The translations under genes and the position numbers were made by a program. Shown in pieces: positions 30,136-38,378 of a stretch of DNA of 42,853 bases. The notes below the pieces were generated by a model. That model was not told where the DNA came from. It made no database searches and was given only the letters and a program-made list of their open reading frames with translations. Numbering within the stretch: position 1 is the first letter of the stretch; each line of letters begins with the position of its first letter. Source of the stretch: a virus; the IMG/VR virus record IMGVR_UViG_3300020152_000010, positions 1 to 42,853 of that record. One strand, 5' to 3'.

Positions 30136-30665
30136 TGAGTGAGTTAAAAAGGTTTCCAATTCAAGTAAAAGTCGGTAGAGCCCATGGAAAAGCATACATT
30201 CCCTGGGAAATAGCCGAAGAAGCCTATGCTGTTTACAGTGGCAAATATGGAACATCACAAAGTCTAGAAAGACTTGCCGAGCGTGGCGGCTTCTCTGATG
30301 GGGAACTAGATATATTTATCCCTGGCTGGCGTGAGAGGGTAGAGCCTTTAAACGCTGCTAAATCCCGCATCCAACAACTAGAAGCCGAAGCCGCGACACT
30401 CAGGGAGGCTTTGGAGGATATCGTAGAGCAATGTAAGTCTGACTTTATCCCTTGTTCAAGATGTGGAAATGGTGAAGACCTAGAAGGTTGCTATATCCAA
30501 GACACCGCTGAAAAAGCCCTCTCCACCACCGCCGGAGCTGATGCGCTTGAAGTGCTGAGGAAGGCAAATGAATGGTTTTACTCGTGGGGGGATGAGTGCG
30601 ATTCAGAGTCAACGGCAGACCAATGGCTTCACAAAGCCGTTAAAACCTGGAAAGAGAGCAAGTAA
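30135..30665 (+). CDS. 176-aa protein with the shared coiled-coil module
   Basis: The N-terminal part is an unrelated domain (AHGKAYIPWEIAEEAYAVYS). Then IQQLEAEAATLREALEDIVE repeats the module of the previous protein, with a CSRCGNGED knuckle after it. C-terminal part helical. Mosaic make-up suggests domain shuffling. ATG is coupled to the previous stop. Confidence 0.6.
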   Translation: MSELKRFPIQVKVGRAHGKAYIPWEIAEEAYAVYSGKYGTSQSLERLAERGGFSDGELDIFIPGWRERVEPLNAAKSRIQQLEAEAATLREALEDIVEQCKSDFIPCSRCGNGEDLEGCYIQDTAEKALSTTAGADALEVLRKANEWFYSWGDECDSESTADQWLHKAVKTWKESK

Positions 30666-30893
30666 ATGGACCTTAAAGAGGAAGCTAAAAAACTAGCGTG
30701 GTTCAGGGAATCTTGGGAGGCGATACACCAAGCCCTCACCGAAGCCTACCGTACGGGCCACAAAAGTGGCTACAACCAAGGGCTGGAAGATGCTGCCCAG
30801 AAAGCTGAATCTCTACCAAATTCGGCTGACACTCACAATATTGTCTATTTTATCGCTGAAGAAATCAGAAAACTAAAAGGAGAAGATCAATGA
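30666..30893 (+). CDS. 75-aa phage family protein
   Basis: Helical, with YRTGHKSGYNQGLEDAAQKAE, a motif seen in many small phage proteins of unknown function. Stop overlaps the next ATG (ATGA). Confidence 0.65.
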   Translation: MDLKEEAKKLAWFRESWEAIHQALTEAYRTGHKSGYNQGLEDAAQKAESLPNSADTHNIVYFIAEEIRKLKGEDQ

Positions 30894-31243
30894 CACCGGA
30901 ATTCAGAGAACTCCACAAAGCTTTCTGTGCGTTACTGTTAGAGGTGGATAAGAGAATTGTTGAAGACCTCACTGATAGAGCGTTGAACGCAATTGAGGCA
31001 GAAAGACAAGCAGCCATACAAGATTTATGGAGGCCGATAGAGGAAGCTCCGAAGGATGGGACGATTATTTATGCTTACTCTAAGTCAACCAATAGACACT
31101 ATGCGCCTTGTCGATATGCTGTGGCATCTAGGTTCTGGGGCTATGAGTGGTGGAACGAAAGAACGGGCGTGTGGGGGCCTTGCGCGTCAGACCCCTCTCA
31201 CTTTATGGTTCCCCAACCCCCTAAGGAGGAACAAACAAGATGA
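30890..31243 (+). CDS. DUF551-like protein with an N-terminal helical domain, 117 aa
   Basis: Residues 1-45 are helical. From about 46 DLWRPIEEAPKDGTIIYAY is a DUF551-like domain, the third in this genome, ending PQPPKEEQTR where the last codons form the next ribosome site. Fusion of a helical part to a DUF551 unit. Confidence 0.7.
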   Translation: MTPEFRELHKAFCALLLEVDKRIVEDLTDRALNAIEAERQAAIQDLWRPIEEAPKDGTIIYAYSKSTNRHYAPCRYAVASRFWGYEWWNERTGVWGPCASDPSHFMVPQPPKEEQTR

Positions 31244-31374
31244 GATGTGATTTTTGTTTGTCTGAAAAAAGCGAGTGGTGGGCAAAGTTTCCACCCATAT
31301 ACAAAGGAGATGACACTCTAACTATCTGTAAAAACTGCTATATCAAACCCAAAGAGGAGGTAAACCGTGAGTGA
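31240..31374 (+). CDS. 44-aa zinc-ribbon microprotein
   Basis: RCDFC near the start and ICKNC later give a four-Cys ribbon. ATG 31240 overlaps the previous stop by ATGA, with GGAGGA upstream, and its end overlaps the next GTG. Confidence 0.65.
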   Translation: MRCDFCLSEKSEWWAKFPPIYKGDDTLTICKNCYIKPKEEVNRE

Positions 31375-31609
31375 TACTTCTGACAGAATCGCAAAGCAAA
31401 TACTTCTAAAAAGGTTAGAAGCCATTGAGGAGAGGCTTGATAGATTAGAAGCCAGTAATCGAAGCCTGAATCAACGAACGCTTTCACAAATGCAGGTAGG
31501 CCCATCAAAGCCCAATTACCCTTACTATGAGGCGGTTACTGACGAGGCCTTTAAAGCTGCTCTTGAAAAGAAATTCGGGAAACCTGAAGGAGACAAAAAG
31601 AATGATTGA
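31367..31609 (+). CDS. 80-aa coiled-coil protein (GTG start)
   Basis: A basic/acidic heptad region (LLKRLEAIEERLDRLEASN) suggests a coiled coil. GTG 31367 lies in the previous gene, with AGAGGAGG at 31352-31359. No family is recognised. Confidence 0.6.
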   Translation: MSDTSDRIAKQILLKRLEAIEERLDRLEASNRSLNQRTLSQMQVGPSKPNYPYYEAVTDEAFKAALEKKFGKPEGDKKND

Positions 31610-31718
31610 ATCTTTCCTTAATTGGTTTATAGGGCCACATTGGGAGGGAATATTTTATAACTTCTGCATCTTGACCTATCTCGGATTTATAGCAGCTTGC
31701 ATCTGGAGGGATGGATAA
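31602..31718 (+). CDS. 38-aa small membrane protein
   Basis: ATG 31602 with GAAGGAGA upstream, inside the end of the coiled-coil gene. One hydrophobic stretch (FYNFCILTYLGFIAACIW) in 38 residues. The open frame extends back to 31527 without support. Confidence 0.6.
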   Translation: MIESFLNWFIGPHWEGIFYNFCILTYLGFIAACIWRDG

Positions 31719-32129
31719 ATGACCAACGATCAACTTAATGAAATAGCAGCTACTAGGATTATGGGGTGGGAAATAATCATTGACCCCTGGATTTGCACCA
31801 CTGACAAAACCTTTGAAGAATATAGTGACCATTGGCATATGTATAAATTTAAATTCCCTGGGAAGCGAGGGTATCTCAAAAAGAAAAACTGGAACCCCAC
31901 CACAGATCACAACCACTCCCATCTATTACTTAAGAGAATAGGGGAGCTAAACCTAAAAGATGAATACCTTGATGCCTTGGCCGAGATAACTGATTTAGAT
32001 AGATTCCCTATATTTGCAAATCCAGAATGGCCCAGATTATCTACCGATGACACTCTTTGGGGCCTCCTCACCGCCACCCCTAAACAAATCACAGAAGCAG
32101 CCATTAAAGCTATGGAGGGAGAAGGGTGA
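31719..32129 (+). CDS. Phage ABA-sandwich-type protein, 136 aa
   Basis: The start NEIAATRIMGWEI and the phrase KNWNPTTDHNHSHLLLKRI match the Phage_ABA_S pattern (IA-x-KVMGW, then W-PSTD). Function unknown. Stop overlaps the next GTG. Confidence 0.65.
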   Translation: MTNDQLNEIAATRIMGWEIIIDPWICTTDKTFEEYSDHWHMYKFKFPGKRGYLKKKNWNPTTDHNHSHLLLKRIGELNLKDEYLDALAEITDLDRFPIFANPEWPRLSTDDTLWGLLTATPKQITEAAIKAMEGEG

Positions 32130-32353
32130 TACTGTTTTTCTGGATTTTTTCAAGATTGATGGATGCAATCATCCTATGTTTAATGTGGCCCATCTTTCTA
32201 TCTGTATTTCCACAACTGACTCAGTATGTGCCGAACGAATTAACCTATCTTCAAGCTTTAATCGTTTTATGCTTTTTGGATATCCTCCCAACCCCTAAAT
32301 ATTGGCTACTTCGAGAGGCTGTAAAGGGCGGCATTAAGGACAGCAGACAATAA
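32126..32353 (+). CDS. Small membrane protein, 75 aa (GTG start)
   Basis: Two hydrophobic spans (FFWIFSRLMDAIILCLMWPIF and LTYLQALIVLCFLDILP). GTG 32126 overlaps the previous stop by GTGA. It is the only two-span protein in this operon. Function unknown. Confidence 0.65.
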   Translation: MILFFWIFSRLMDAIILCLMWPIFLSVFPQLTQYVPNELTYLQALIVLCFLDILPTPKYWLLREAVKGGIKDSRQ

Positions 32354-32365
32354 GGAGAAAAAGAG

Positions 32366-32488
32366 TTGATCCCAAGACTATTCAGAAAACTAATTTGCTG
32401 GCTATTTGATGCCCACGATTATCAGCGAATGTTCCATCCTAATCTGCAAGCGCATATACAAATGTGCCGACATTGCGGTGAGTGGTAG
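32366..32488 (+). CDS. 40-aa protein with CRHCGEW end (TTG start)
   Basis: TTG 32366 has AAGGAG eight bases upstream. The peptide ends MCRHCGEW, a CxxC knuckle, after an amphipathic start (RLFRKLICWLFD). No family is recognised, and a ribosome-site-supported TTG is the main reason to accept it. Confidence 0.55.
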   Translation: MIPRLFRKLICWLFDAHDYQRMFHPNLQAHIQMCRHCGEW

Positions 32489-32506
32489 AGTTTAAGGAGG
32501 AGTTGA

Positions 32507-32689
32507 GTGAATCTAACTGAACGAGAAGAACAAATTCTGCAATTAGTCTGTGAAGGACACAGCAACCGGAATATTGCAATAAGACTGGATATTACAATAA
32601 ACACCGTGAAGCATCATTTAAAGAACATCTACGGGAAAATGGGCACAAATAGCAGGGTATTGGCAGCATTAAACTACCCCAAGGGGTGA
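32507..32689 (+). CDS. LuxR/GerE-type HTH protein, 60 aa
   Basis: The whole protein is a GerE/LuxR DNA-binding domain: LTEREEQILQLVCEGHSNRNI, then INTVKHHLKNIYGKM, with the usual recognition-helix residues. No receiver or sensor domain. GTG 32507 has AAGGAGGAG at 32493-32501. It is nearly the last early gene, 557 bases before the terminase genes, so it is a candidate activator of late transcription. Confidence 0.8.
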   Translation: MNLTEREEQILQLVCEGHSNRNIAIRLDITINTVKHHLKNIYGKMGTNSRVLAALNYPKG

Positions 32690-32847
32690 TATAATCCCGA
32701 ACAAGCAAGCGCTACAATAAGATAGAGGTCTTAACACAACTGAACCGGGACGACCGGAAAGCCCCAAAGCTTGATATAGGTGATGAGCCCCACGTCTGGC
32801 AGAGGGAAGGGGAAAAAGCGAGAGCTGAATTACCAGGGGGAGTCATA

Positions 32848-33186
32848 TTGCCTTTTTTTTATGACCGTCCGGAGTGGCCAACCCATCACGCTCAACCTCT
32901 ATCATCCAAAGGTGAGAGAGAACTTGAACCTACAGACGATGAGGCGAGCGATTCAGTAATTAAAACAGGGGTCACCGTTACCTGGTGCTTGCACCCTGAA
33001 TGCAGAAGAAGATTCTACTGGATACGATACAAATATCCAGGCGGCTGGGGACCAATCCACAAAGTCAGGGATCCAAAGCTAATAACAGTAATAAGTAGAA
33101 GGTTGAAACAAGCTAGAGAGAGTGACTGGGTGTGGGGGTGTAAAGATATCTTCCCGTATACCAAGTATAAAGTACCAGTCCATTAG
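32848..33186 (+). CDS. 112-aa protein before the terminase (TTG start)
   Basis: TTG 32848 has GGGGGAG five bases upstream. Cys and His in CLHPECRRRFYW may bind metal. The 158 bases before it (32690-32847) hold a TATAAT at 32690-32695 and no convincing gene. The terminator at 33198-33218 ends this unit. No family is recognised. Confidence 0.55.
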   Translation: MPFFYDRPEWPTHHAQPLSSKGERELEPTDDEASDSVIKTGVTVTWCLHPECRRRFYWIRYKYPGGWGPIHKVRDPKLITVISRRLKQARESDWVWGCKDIFPYTKYKVPVH

Positions 33187-33197
33187 AACAGACAGAC

Positions 33198-33218
33198 AGC
33201 CCCGTAATGGGGCTTTTT
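33198..33218 (+). terminator. Rho-independent terminator of the early operon
   Basis: AGCCCC (33198-33203) pairs with GGGGCT (33209-33214), loop GTAAT, followed by TTTTT (33214-33218). It separates the early from the late genes. Confidence 0.85.
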
Positions 33219-33245
33219 ATTAGGAGAGCAACCAAAGATTAATGT

Positions 33246-33806
33246 ATGGTCCAGAAGAAGCCCATCAACTGGGTGGCAATCAAAAAGCGATATTTACAGG
33301 GTGAGCCTCCAGTCAAAATCGCAGAAGACTACGAGACAGACGCAAAAGCTATACGCAACAAGGCTTACAGAGAAAGATGGATAAGTCAAAAAGAGACAAT
33401 CCAAGACAATATAGTATCTGAAGTCGAAGACGATCTGAAGGCCCTCTGTTCCGCCACCATCAAGGTTCACCGCAAGTTTATGGAGCGGATGCTGACAAAG
33501 GGGCAGGACGGTCAGGATATGATCAAGGCCCTGGAGCATCCCTTCCTTACAGATGGCGAAAAGGTAAACAGTCTCTTTCAGACCGCAATGAACAATTCGG
33601 TGAAGGTTTACCTTGCTGCAATAAAGGCACAGGATGACGACCCAGAAGAAGCTAATCCAGCCGGTAACGTACACCACACCAACTACCAGAGAAGTTTCTC
33701 TAACTCCTCTTCAATACGAAATTATGCTAGCAAGCCAATCCCCGGCCTACAGATGGCTAGTGGGGATTCTGGGCAGGCGGAGCGGGAAGACGACAACGGC
33801 AATTGA
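33246..33806 (+). CDS. Terminase small subunit, 186 aa
   Basis: The N-terminal part has an HTH (KKRYLQGEPPVKIAEDYE, KAIRNKAYRERW) expected to bind the packaging site, followed by helices for assembly. The C-terminal tail (residues 130-186) is polar and low in complexity. It is read through the start of the large-subunit gene in another frame, a 173-base overlap. The nearest strong ribosome site is 18 bases upstream. Confidence 0.75.
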   Translation: MVQKKPINWVAIKKRYLQGEPPVKIAEDYETDAKAIRNKAYRERWISQKETIQDNIVSEVEDDLKALCSATIKVHRKFMERMLTKGQDGQDMIKALEHPFLTDGEKVNSLFQTAMNNSVKVYLAAIKAQDDDPEEANPAGNVHHTNYQRSFSNSSSIRNYASKPIPGLQMASGDSGQAEREDDNGN

Positions 33807-35031
33807 ATTTCTATATGATGGGCTGTGGGATAATCCGAAACCGAAAGAATGGCCGCTGGTTTACGCTGCGCCGTACCGGGCACAGGCGAAGGATATAGCC
33901 TGGAACCGCTTTAAACAGCATCTCCATCCAGATGAAGCGGTTTTTAAAGAGTCGGATCTGGTTATTTACCATAAACCAACAGGCTGCAGCATATACTTGA
34001 TTGGCTGCGATAAGAACCCGGATAGGATCCGAGGCTGGGGGGTCTGGCGGGTTGTTGTCGATGAGATCAAGGACATCCCCAAATACTTTATGACGGACGT
34101 TCTCCGCCCCGCCCTCTCAGACACTGAGGGGAAAGGGCTGATCATAGGGACTCCTCCGAAGGTCAAGGGAATCTCCTACGAATACCACCAGCGAGGTCTG
34201 GACTATGAGAAATGGCCGGACTGGATAAGCTGGAACGTCTCTAGTGCTGAAGCTGGCATTATTTCCCTGGAGGAGATTGAGAAGGCAAGGTATGAACTTG
34301 ACCCTGAATCTTTTGAGCGTGAATACGGAGCAGCATTCCAGTTTTTACAGGGCTTGGTAGTGAAACATTTCAGCTCTGAAAACATTCAAGCCGTTGAATA
34401 TCAATCCAGCGCCAGGCTTCATATCAGTTGTGACTTCAACGTAGATCCTTGTATGTGGGTGTTGGCTCAGCGATTCCCGCCGAAGTACCACTTTATCGAT
34501 GAGATAGTGAGGGAGAATACAACGATCAATGAAATGTGCGATGACTTTGCAAGGCGCTATCCCCCTGAACGAGTTAAAAACGGAATCACCATCAATGGTG
34601 ATGCGTCCGGTAACAACCGAAACGTTAACACTGAACGAAAGAATGAAACAAGCTATACAATCCTTCGAAACAGATTGTCTGAGCTTGGGTTTCGTGATGT
34701 CCGGATTGCAGTACGACCTAAAAACCCTGGAGTACAGGATAGAGTTGAGGCCTTTAACGCCAAGATAATGAATGCCAACGGAGAGACATTCATCTATATC
34801 AACCCACGCTGCAAGCATTTGATAGCCAACCTGGAAAACCTACATTGGGTGGAAGGGACCAGCGATATCTGGGAGCCGACTGTAAAAGAGATTGAGAAAG
34901 ACCGGCAGCTTAAATACACAAAGCACATCTACGATGCAGCCAGCTATATCGTTGAGTATTACGACCCCATTCGCCATATCTCCGTAGAAGAGAACGATAC
35001 ACAGCCGCCAGAGGTGATATTCGATGTTTAA
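33634..35031 (+). CDS. terL: Terminase large subunit, 465 aa
   Basis: Walker A GRRSGKTT (residues 47-54), Walker B VVVDE (140-144), then a C-terminal RNase H-like nuclease with CDFNVDP, INGDASGN and KHIYDAASYIVEYY (Asp residues). It packages DNA into proheads and cuts the concatemer. The start is taken at ATG 33634 because REVSLTPLQYEI before the Walker A box is typical of the family. It overlaps the small subunit by 173 bases. The C-terminus overlaps a small zinc-ribbon gene by 8 bases. Confidence 0.92.
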   Translation: MTTQKKLIQPVTYTTPTTREVSLTPLQYEIMLASQSPAYRWLVGILGRRSGKTTTAIEFLYDGLWDNPKPKEWPLVYAAPYRAQAKDIAWNRFKQHLHPDEAVFKESDLVIYHKPTGCSIYLIGCDKNPDRIRGWGVWRVVVDEIKDIPKYFMTDVLRPALSDTEGKGLIIGTPPKVKGISYEYHQRGLDYEKWPDWISWNVSSAEAGIISLEEIEKARYELDPESFEREYGAAFQFLQGLVVKHFSSENIQAVEYQSSARLHISCDFNVDPCMWVLAQRFPPKYHFIDEIVRENTTINEMCDDFARRYPPERVKNGITINGDASGNNRNVNTERKNETSYTILRNRLSELGFRDVRIAVRPKNPGVQDRVEAFNAKIMNANGETFIYINPRCKHLIANLENLHWVEGTSDIWEPTVKEIEKDRQLKYTKHIYDAASYIVEYYDPIRHISVEENDTQPPEVIFDV

Positions 35032-35197
35032 CCTTGCCTGCCAAAAATGCAAGCAGCCTGTCCCCGCAATTAATCATCCCCCTAGCACGCTGTACACAGC
35101 AAAGTGCGAAGCCTGCGGGGGCACGATGACAGTCACCGAAGAGCAGATGACTAGTGTTTACGGCCAGTCTATATATGGTGAAAGTACCTATCAATGA
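35024..35197 (+). CDS. 57-aa zinc-ribbon protein between terminase and portal
   Basis: Two CxxC pairs, CQKC and CEAC, at residues 6-9 and 28-31 in a compact ribbon. ATG 35024 lies inside the end of terL and the stop overlaps the portal ATG (ATGA), which supports the gene. It could be a virion or packaging helper. Function unknown. Confidence 0.65.
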   Translation: MFNLACQKCKQPVPAINHPPSTLYTAKCEACGGTMTVTEEQMTSVYGQSIYGESTYQ

Positions 35198-37080
35198 CCT
35201 TAGAAATAATTAACGAAGAGCCTCTTCAACCGCTCACCACAGATGAGGAAGCGATAGTCTGCAATAAGCTGAAGGAACTCTGGACGCTTGGAGAGAATGC
35301 GCTCTCTAAACCCAGGAAGCGGAAAGAGCGTATCGTCAAAGCTTACGAATGCCAGCACGATCAGATTATCCTGAAACGAAACGGGTCCAAAGCATACATC
35401 CCCTGGATTTACACAGCTCACGAATCCGCACACGCTCGGCTTTCTAATTCCCTGCTGCCCAATGACGAGGATATCTTTGCCCTAGTAGGGGAGACCGAAG
35501 ACGATCAGCCCGGCGCGGATATGATGCAGGAATACCTGAAAATTGTCCTCAAGGAAATGGGATGGTCTTCTATCCTGGATGATGGCATTAAAGAGCTTCT
35601 GTTCTCTGAGGTTGTGATTAAAGTCTACTGGCTGAAAAAGCAGAAACCCTATACAGATCTGGACCCTGTAACCGGCCAGCCTGTTATGGCGATGGATACG
35701 GTTTACAACAACGTCTACGCTGAAATCATCAACTCGGAAGACTTCATCATCTACCCGGTGTGTGGGGATATTGCCCGGGCATCCTGCGCTCACCGTGTCT
35801 GGAGACACAAGGACGAGCTGATGGCTGTTCAAGAGCAGGGCGTTTACCGGAATGTGGATTTAATCAGCGACAGGGAAGAGGAGCATAATGAAGCCGAAGA
35901 TGGGAAGTCTGACCATCAAGGACTGGAAGTAAAAGAGTTCTGGATTCACCGGATCAAGGTTGGCGATCGCGTCTATCGGAATATGATAGCCACGATGGTA
36001 GAGGGCAAGCACCTCATCCGCTTTGAGCCGAACCCCTATGATTACGGGCTGGTGCCTTTCATTTACTGTCCGCTGGTTAAAAACTACAGCGCCAAAGGCG
36101 GATTGCAGAACACCGGGCACGCATTGACGGATAGAGCCTTCGAGATTCAGAAAATGGCGAACTTCCTGGTAAACCAGATGTTCGATGAATCCAAACTGAA
36201 ACTCTACGGGATGTATAAATACACTGACGATTCAGCCTTTAACCCGGGGAATTTCATCTCCCGGCCTGGGGGCTTAATCAAAGTCGGGGACATCAACAAC
36301 CTGCAACCCCTGAACCCGAACATCAACCAGATCAGCTTCGGGATTCAAGAGCTGCAATATCTTGAAAATCAATTCGAAACCGCTACGGGCGTCCCCAAGT
36401 TCCTCAAGGGGATTATGGATGACCAGCCTGGGAAAGACACCGCCACTGCCAAACGGCTTGCTGCGGAAGGCGCTGATACCAGATTCAGAGCCATTGCCAG
36501 GCGGGTAGACGAGAACATCTTGAAGCCATTCATCGAGATGTTATATGTGCTGACCCGGCAATATGCGATGCAGGACCCCGCGGTAATGTTGGATATCGCC
36601 AGACGTACGCAGCAGACCAGAGTCAAGCAGCAGGTCCCTGTGATGGACCCAATGACCGGCCAGCCTCAGTTAGACCCGATGACTGGGCAACCGGTAATGG
36701 AAGAGCAGACCGTAGAACTGACAGACGATCAGATTCTTAAGCAATGCCCGGTTATCCCCCCACTCGGAAAGATAGACGTGAATGTGGTCGGCTTTGAGAA
36801 CGTGCTGAACAAGGCCGACAAGGCTGGACAGTTTGAACGCTTTGTTGCAGGGGTATCCGGGATGGCTCAATACGCTCCTGAATTACTGAAACGTATCAAA
36901 GAAGATGATGCTCTGGATTATTACGCTCGAAACCTGTCTATTGATGGGGATCTACTGCGGAATGACGAAGAGATGCTTCAACTACAGCAGCAGGAGATGG
37001 CGCGACAAGCACAGATTATAGAGATGGCCGCAAGGCAGAACGTTGATCCAAATCAGTTGGGAGGGATGAATGCAGCATAG
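35194..37080 (+). CDS. Portal protein, 628 aa
   Basis: The large protein after terL with IVCNKLKELWTLGENAL, the crown-like helices EKARYELD-type, and RLAAEGADTRFRAIARRVDE in its helical stem region fits the short-tailed phage portal/head-tail connector. It ends in a Gln-rich tail. It forms a ring at one capsid vertex through which DNA passes. A repeated DPMTGQP phrase is present near residue 480. The start overlaps the small ribbon gene, the stop the next gene. Confidence 0.85.
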   Translation: MTLEIINEEPLQPLTTDEEAIVCNKLKELWTLGENALSKPRKRKERIVKAYECQHDQIILKRNGSKAYIPWIYTAHESAHARLSNSLLPNDEDIFALVGETEDDQPGADMMQEYLKIVLKEMGWSSILDDGIKELLFSEVVIKVYWLKKQKPYTDLDPVTGQPVMAMDTVYNNVYAEIINSEDFIIYPVCGDIARASCAHRVWRHKDELMAVQEQGVYRNVDLISDREEEHNEAEDGKSDHQGLEVKEFWIHRIKVGDRVYRNMIATMVEGKHLIRFEPNPYDYGLVPFIYCPLVKNYSAKGGLQNTGHALTDRAFEIQKMANFLVNQMFDESKLKLYGMYKYTDDSAFNPGNFISRPGGLIKVGDINNLQPLNPNINQISFGIQELQYLENQFETATGVPKFLKGIMDDQPGKDTATAKRLAAEGADTRFRAIARRVDENILKPFIEMLYVLTRQYAMQDPAVMLDIARRTQQTRVKQQVPVMDPMTGQPQLDPMTGQPVMEEQTVELTDDQILKQCPVIPPLGKIDVNVVGFENVLNKADKAGQFERFVAGVSGMAQYAPELLKRIKEDDALDYYARNLSIDGDLLRNDEEMLQLQQQEMARQAQIIEMAARQNVDPNQLGGMNAA

Positions 37081-37402
37081 TGACTTGGAGAGGTTAAAAG
37101 AAATACTCCCGGAGGCAAAGAAAAAAGCCAGATTGGCCCGGGAAGTTATGGGGACAGAGGGATATAAGGAATTCAAAGACTGGACAGAGCGTTACAGCGC
37201 TTTGCCATCAGTCAAGTTTACAGACCTGAATAGTGTTGTTGCTTTCTGCGCGAATGCCATATTCGCAGCCGGAGTCAGACACGCTGGAAACCACTTCGAA
37301 GACGTACAGAAGGATGAAAAGGCCATACAACAGCAGATTGAGCGTATGGAGAGAGAGTATTTAACCGAGAAAGAAGACCTGCTCCTTGATGATGAAGAGT
37401 AA
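37070..37402 (+). CDS. 110-aa coiled-coil virion-region protein
   Basis: Helical with charged heptads (AIQQQIERMEREYLTEKEDL). It overlaps the portal end by 11 bases and lies before the scaffold, so a head-assembly role is plausible. The 80 bases after it, up to 37482, hold two TATCGCG repeats and a CGATA/TATCG hairpin but no gene. No family is recognised. Confidence 0.6.
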   Translation: MQHSDLERLKEILPEAKKKARLAREVMGTEGYKEFKDWTERYSALPSVKFTDLNSVVAFCANAIFAAGVRHAGNHFEDVQKDEKAIQQQIERMEREYLTEKEDLLLDDEE

Positions 37403-37482
37403 GGCTATCGGCGGGACCTTGACCCGATAACAAGGGGTATCGCGACCCTATCGCGCTGTTAGAAATAAGGAGATTGAAGTTC

Positions 37483-38316
37483 ATGGATGAACTCGAAGTC
37501 TCGCAAGGAAGCGAGCAGTCTCCGTCAATCCTGGATGGTATCAACTCCCATCTCAGCGGCGACGGGGCACAACCTGAAACACCAGTCGAAACAACCGAAG
37601 CAGTAGAGGCAGAAACGCCAGAAACTGTAGAGGAAGAACCAGCCAGGGCGGATGAACGCATCACCCAACTCGTGCAGGAACGCGAGCAGGAGCGGCGGCA
37701 ACGTGAACAGTTAGAACTGATGATTGCTGCCAATCCGCAAATGCGAGCGGAATACGAGCGTCTTGTTTACGGCCAGCAAGTGGAGCAGCCTCCTCAACTC
37801 CCGGATTGGGATCCCTATGACCCGGAAGTGATAGAGGCCCACAAAAAGGCAATGAAAGAAGAGCTGATGCAGGAGTTCGCTCCATTCATCCAGTTCGTTC
37901 AGGCCCAACAGCAAAGCCAGCTCGAAGCCCGCAAACAGGAAGTGGTTGGACATATCGATAATTTAGTGTTTCAGGAATACCCCGAAGCCAAGGAAAATCC
38001 GCTTGCCTTTAAGGTAGTCAATCAAAACCTTATTGATGAGCTGGCGAAACTTCCTCCTGAGATTCAGCAAGCAAGGCAGTATTTCCCGCAACTCAACCCG
38101 CAACAACAAGCAATCGTTAAAAACGCGATGGAACAGGCGGCACGAAATGCGGTAGCGCAAGCCAAGCTAGACCTCCAGGGATTCCAGCAGGCTCCTGCTC
38201 CAGCCCCTCCTCCCAAAGTGTTTAGTGAAGGCGGGACCAACCTGGTACAGCAGAAAGCCAATGAGCCAACCGACGTGAACTCGATGATCTTGGCTCACCT
38301 GAATAAACCCACGTAA
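37483..38316 (+). CDS. Scaffolding-like protein, 277 aa
   Basis: Acidic, Glu/Gln-rich with long coiled-coil stretches (QEREQERRQREQLELMI) and a Pro/Ala-rich C-terminal part that ends in a small helix. This is the usual make-up of phage scaffolds, placed between portal and capsid. The frame opens at TTG 37474, but ATG 37483 is ten bases after AAGGAG and is the better start. It would guide capsid assembly and leave before maturation. Confidence 0.75.
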   Translation: MDELEVSQGSEQSPSILDGINSHLSGDGAQPETPVETTEAVEAETPETVEEEPARADERITQLVQEREQERRQREQLELMIAANPQMRAEYERLVYGQQVEQPPQLPDWDPYDPEVIEAHKKAMKEELMQEFAPFIQFVQAQQQSQLEARKQEVVGHIDNLVFQEYPEAKENPLAFKVVNQNLIDELAKLPPEIQQARQYFPQLNPQQQAIVKNAMEQAARNAVAQAKLDLQGFQQAPAPAPPPKVFSEGGTNLVQQKANEPTDVNSMILAHLNKPT

Positions 38317-38378
38317 CAGCATTAAACAGACTGCCAAGGATGGCGGGCTGTCAATCATAGGCCAAGGAGGGCCATTAT

